The translations under genes were made by a program, and so were the position numbers. A DNA stretch of 6,978 nucleotides from positions 1 to 6,978 of the forward strand of contig CAKUNY010000102.1 of the NCBI GenBank assembly GCA_934668605.1, read 5' to 3'. Source of the DNA: an uncultured Oscillospiraceae bacterium (GTDB taxonomy: Bacteria; Bacillota; Clostridia; Oscillospirales; Oscillospiraceae). Position 1 is the stretch's first letter, and each line of letters begins with the position of its first letter. Shown piece by piece: positions 5,065-6,978 of the stretch. Below the pieces are notes generated by a model. The model had not been told where the DNA came from, made no database searches, and saw nothing but the letters and a program-made list of their open reading frames with translations.

Positions 5065-5772
5065 TTATCCGCACAGCTGCCGTGAGATTTCCCGGCGCAA
5101 ACGCAGCATGATCCGCTTTTCCAGCCGCGAAATGTACGACTGCGAGATGCCCATCAGCTCGGCCACCTCCTTCTGCGTCTTTTCCGGCCTTCCGCCGAGG
5201 CCGAATCGCATCTGCACGATCTGCATTTCCCGCTCGGAAAGCCGGGACAGCGCCTGCCGCAAAAGCTCGTGGTCGACATCGTCCTCGATTGGCCGCATGA
5301 CTGTATCCGAATCCGTCCCCAGAACGTCCGAGAGCAGCAGCTCGTTGCCGTCCCAGTCGGTGTTGATCGGCTCGTCGAGCGAAACCTCCGCCTTCTGCCC
5401 CGAAATTTTGCGGATGTACATTAAGATCTCGTTTTCGATGCAGCGCGAGGCGTAGGTCGCAAGCTTGATGTTCCGGTCGACACGGAAGGTCGATACCGCC
5501 TTGATAAGCCCGATCGTCCCAATGGAAATGAGATCCTCCATACCGATGCCCGTGTTTTCAAAGCGCCTGGCCAGATACACAACAAGCCGGAGGTTCCGCT
5601 CAATGAGCGTCTGCTTGGCCGTCTCGCTTCCCATCGAGAGCTCCTTTAAAAGCGCCTGCTCCTGCGCCGGAGCAAGCGGCTGGGGCAGAACGTCGCTGCC
5701 TCCGATATACAAAATCTTATCCGGCTGCAAAACGCCGAGCATTTGTAATAGCTTTCGAAGTTCCAATTTCAT
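5065..5772 (-). CDS. sigE: RNA polymerase sporulation sigma factor SigE
   Basis: SigE directs early mother-cell transcription during endospore formation. The 235 residues closely follow B. subtilis SigE by eye: [18 protein letters not shown] (58-75), [15 protein letters not shown] (79-93) and [19 protein letters not shown] (103-121) form region 2, [16 protein letters not shown] (139-154) is a SigE-type linker, and [22 protein letters not shown] (199-220) is the region 4 helix-turn-helix. The N-terminal [19 protein letters not shown] precedes the family LYIGGS motif and fits a pro-sequence removed by SpoIIGA. It is about six residues shorter than that of B. subtilis. The start overlaps the spoIIGA stop (ATGA), with GGAGGAG five bases upstream, so the two are translationally coupled. 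The next gene is rex rather than sigG. Confidence 0.97.
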   Translation of the reverse strand: MKLELRKLLQMLGVLQPDKILYIGGSDVLPQPLAPAQEQALLKELSMGSETAKQTLIERNLRLVVYLARRFENTGIGMEDLISIGTIGLIKAVSTFRVDRNIKLATYASRCIENEILMYIRKISGQKAEVSLDEPINTDWDGNELLLSDVLGTDSDTVMRPIEDDVDHELLRQALSRLSEREMQIVQMRFGLGGRPEKTQKEVAELMGISQSYISRLEKRIMLRLRREISRQLCG

Positions 5773-6617
5773 GCCGCTCCTCCTGTCAAAGCTTCATAGT
5801 CGCCGCCGCTCGATACCGCCGTCGGGGAAAACGCGGCAAGCGCGGGCAAAAAATTTCCATCCTTCCCTCTGCGCTCGCAGCGCACGGCAAGCAATAACCC
5901 CTGCGTAACGCCCACCGCGCGATACGGGATCAGCCGCGGCCGAAGTCCGGGGTCTTCCCGCATGAGCCTTCGCATAAGCTCTGCCGGACACAAAAAGTCC
6001 TGCTCCCGCAGCTGAAATTCCGGCAGAAGCCTTGCCGCCGCCTTCCAGTCGAGCACGAGAACCGGCTCGTTCGTCATGGGGTCTTTGAGCGTGTTTCCGG
6101 TGTCAACGAGCGCGCGCAGCGTCAGCGTATTTTCCCCCAGCCGCAGCTCCAGCGTTTCAAACGCGCGCGCGGTGTGCTGCAGGCTCCCTGCAAACAGCAG
6201 CCGGATTCCAGCCGCAGCAAGCGCACCGATCGACAAAAGCGCCAGCGCGCTGACCGGATAGAACCCGCCGCCCGGAAGATGCAGCAGCCCCGTCCCCGTC
6301 AGCTGCGTAAACGCCGTCACGAGCCCCGCAAACAGGCACCCCATCGCGCAGAACACCGCCGTCAGCCGGAAATACCGCGCGCCTGCGCCAAACGCCGCAA
6401 GACAGATGGCCGCCGCCATGGACGCTTTCACGAGCCCGTGCCGCAAAAAGGAAAACTCCGGCAAAACAGCCGCCACAGCGTAGCCTCCGCCAAGCAGTCC
6501 TGCCAAGATCATGCGCCGCCAGCGAAGCTGCTCACCGCAAAGCCGCGCGCTGCACGCAAGAAGCCCCGTATCAATTCCCGCGTTTAAAAGCAGCACCGCC
6601 TCCCCGCAAAGCTTCAT
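5769..6617 (-). CDS. spoIIGA: Sporulation sigma-E factor-processing peptidase SpoIIGA
   Basis: A membrane aspartic protease of the septum that dimerises and cleaves pro-SigE after a signal from the forespore protein SpoIIR. It has 282 residues (B. subtilis 309). The first half, up to about residue 145, is hydrophobic with about five membrane segments; [12 protein letters not shown] (9-20) matches the WLLNFCFDALLL start of the family. The cytoplasmic half carries the catalytic motif [11 protein letters not shown] with D172 (D183 in B. subtilis), then EPVLVLD, and the family signature RLIPYRAVG (228-236). The start has a GGGGGAGGG purine run just upstream and aligns with the B. subtilis start. 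The C-terminus is somewhat short and Ala/Gly-rich. It forms an operon with sigE. Confidence 0.95.
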   Translation of the reverse strand: MKLCGEAVLLLNAGIDTGLLACSARLCGEQLRWRRMILAGLLGGGYAVAAVLPEFSFLRHGLVKASMAAAICLAAFGAGARYFRLTAVFCAMGCLFAGLVTAFTQLTGTGLLHLPGGGFYPVSALALLSIGALAAAGIRLLFAGSLQHTARAFETLELRLGENTLTLRALVDTGNTLKDPMTNEPVLVLDWKAAARLLPEFQLREQDFLCPAELMRRLMREDPGLRPRLIPYRAVGVTQGLLLAVRCERRGKDGNFLPALAAFSPTAVSSGGDYEALTGGAA

Positions 6618-6648
6618 CCGCCCTCCCCCTTCCCGGTCTTATGGACAA

Positions 6649-6683
6649 AGTATAGCCCCCGGAACGAGAAAAAGCGGTCGCAA
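6649..6683 (-). promoter_or_regulatory. Candidate spoIIGA-sigE promoter with a long spacer
   Basis: On the minus strand TATACT (6654-6649) is a good -10 at a suitable distance before the gene. No -35 exists at 16-18 bp. TTGCGA (6683-6678) lies 23 bp upstream, inside the 3' arm of the terminator at 6667-6705. The B. subtilis spoIIG promoter has an abnormal 22-bp spacer and needs phosphorylated Spo0A, so this layout is suggestive. CGACGAA (6715-6709) is one base off the Spo0A-box core TGNCGAA. These assignments are tentative. Confidence 0.4.
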
Positions 6684-6705
6684 TTCCAGAAGGAATTACG
6701 GCCGC
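6667..6705 (-). terminator. Intrinsic terminator after the DUF951 gene
   Basis: On the minus strand the arm at 6705-6692 (GCGGCCGTAATTCC) pairs with that at 6687-6674 (GGAATTGCGACCGC) over 14 bp with one mismatch and one G-T pair, around the loop TTCT, followed by TTTTTCT. It lies about 46 bp after the DUF951 stop and separates that gene from spoIIGA, so spoIIGA needs its own promoter. Confidence 0.9.
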
Positions 6706-6751
6706 TCGTTCGTCGGGTTTTGCTTGTATTCTCGTTTGCATCCTGCTTGTG

Positions 6752-6949
6752 TCAATGATCGCCTGGCGCAGATTCGCGTACGATCTGACGGATGTTCTTT
6801 TCCGCCTTCGACCGCGGGAGCATGACCTCATGCCCGCAGCCCATGCAGCGCAGGCGAAAATCCATCCCCGTGCGCAAAACCAGCCAGCGCTTTTCCCCGC
6901 GGGGGTGCTCTTTTTTCATGACCAGAATGTCGCCCAATTGTACATCCAT
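6752..6949 (-). CDS. DUF951 family (YyzM-like) small protein
   Basis: A 65-residue protein of unknown function, with no signal peptide or membrane segment. The pattern MDVQLGDILVMKKEHPRGEKRW followed by VLRTGMDFRLRCMGCGHEVMLPRSKAEK is that of the DUF951 family, common in Firmicutes as a protein of about 60-70 residues. C35 and C38 form a CxxC in RCMGCGH that may bind a metal; only one such pair exists, so any site would need H40 or a dimer. The ATG lies seven bases after GGGGAG. The remaining bases to the window edge (6950-6978) hold only this ribosome site. It has its own terminator downstream. Confidence 0.88.
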   Translation of the reverse strand: MDVQLGDILVMKKEHPRGEKRWLVLRTGMDFRLRCMGCGHEVMLPRSKAEKNIRQIVRESAPGDH

Positions 6950-6978
6950 CGTACGTCTCCCCTATTTCTTGATCTCGT

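Overview
The window looks like chromosomal DNA of a fairly GC-rich, endospore-forming Clostridia (Firmicutes) bacterium, perhaps an Oscillospiraceae/Ruminococcaceae-type anaerobe. This is inferred from a spoIIGA-sigE sporulation pair, a Rex redox repressor, a DUF951 (YyzM-like) small protein, strong AGGAGG-type ribosome sites and tRNAs with encoded CCA ends. I could not compare it with any database.

Layout, left to right. Positions 1-109 hold the 3' part of a tRNA-Glu(UUC) and its intrinsic terminator. A gene-free stretch with several stem-loops follows, then pepT (tripeptidase T, minus strand) with its own promoter. From about 1838 to 3899 there is a plus-strand molybdenum-cofactor operon, moaA-moaC-moaE-like, divergent from pepT, with a sigma-A-like promoter and a strong terminator. 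Positions 3900-4083 contain no gene but carry dyad and repeat structure that may be a decayed mobile-element end. Then, all on the minus strand, come tRNA-Leu(CAA), rex, sigE, spoIIGA and a DUF951 gene.

How the genes fit together. MoaA and MoaC would convert GTP to cyclic pyranopterin monophosphate, and the MoaE-like protein is a candidate for the sulfur-insertion step, although no MoaD, MoeA or MogA is encoded here. SpoIIGA is the membrane protease that activates pro-SigE in the mother cell; the two genes overlap by four bases. Rex senses NADH/NAD+ and represses fermentation and respiration genes. It lies directly downstream of sigE, where Bacillus-type loci have sigG.

The main anomaly is in moaA. 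Its well-placed ATG opens a frame that matches a normal MoaA N-terminus for only 12 codons and then stops, while the rest of the protein continues in another frame. This fits a loss of about 10 nt that removed a conserved Arg-Val/Leu-Ser segment. It is either a real inactivating mutation or a sequence error. Other points of interest are a perfect 13-bp tandem repeat built on TATCGATA in the rex leader, a MoaE-like protein lacking one of the two catalytic lysines, and a spoIIGA promoter region fused to the upstream terminator. I see no convincing new multi-gene system; most genes are recognisable housekeeping or sporulation genes.
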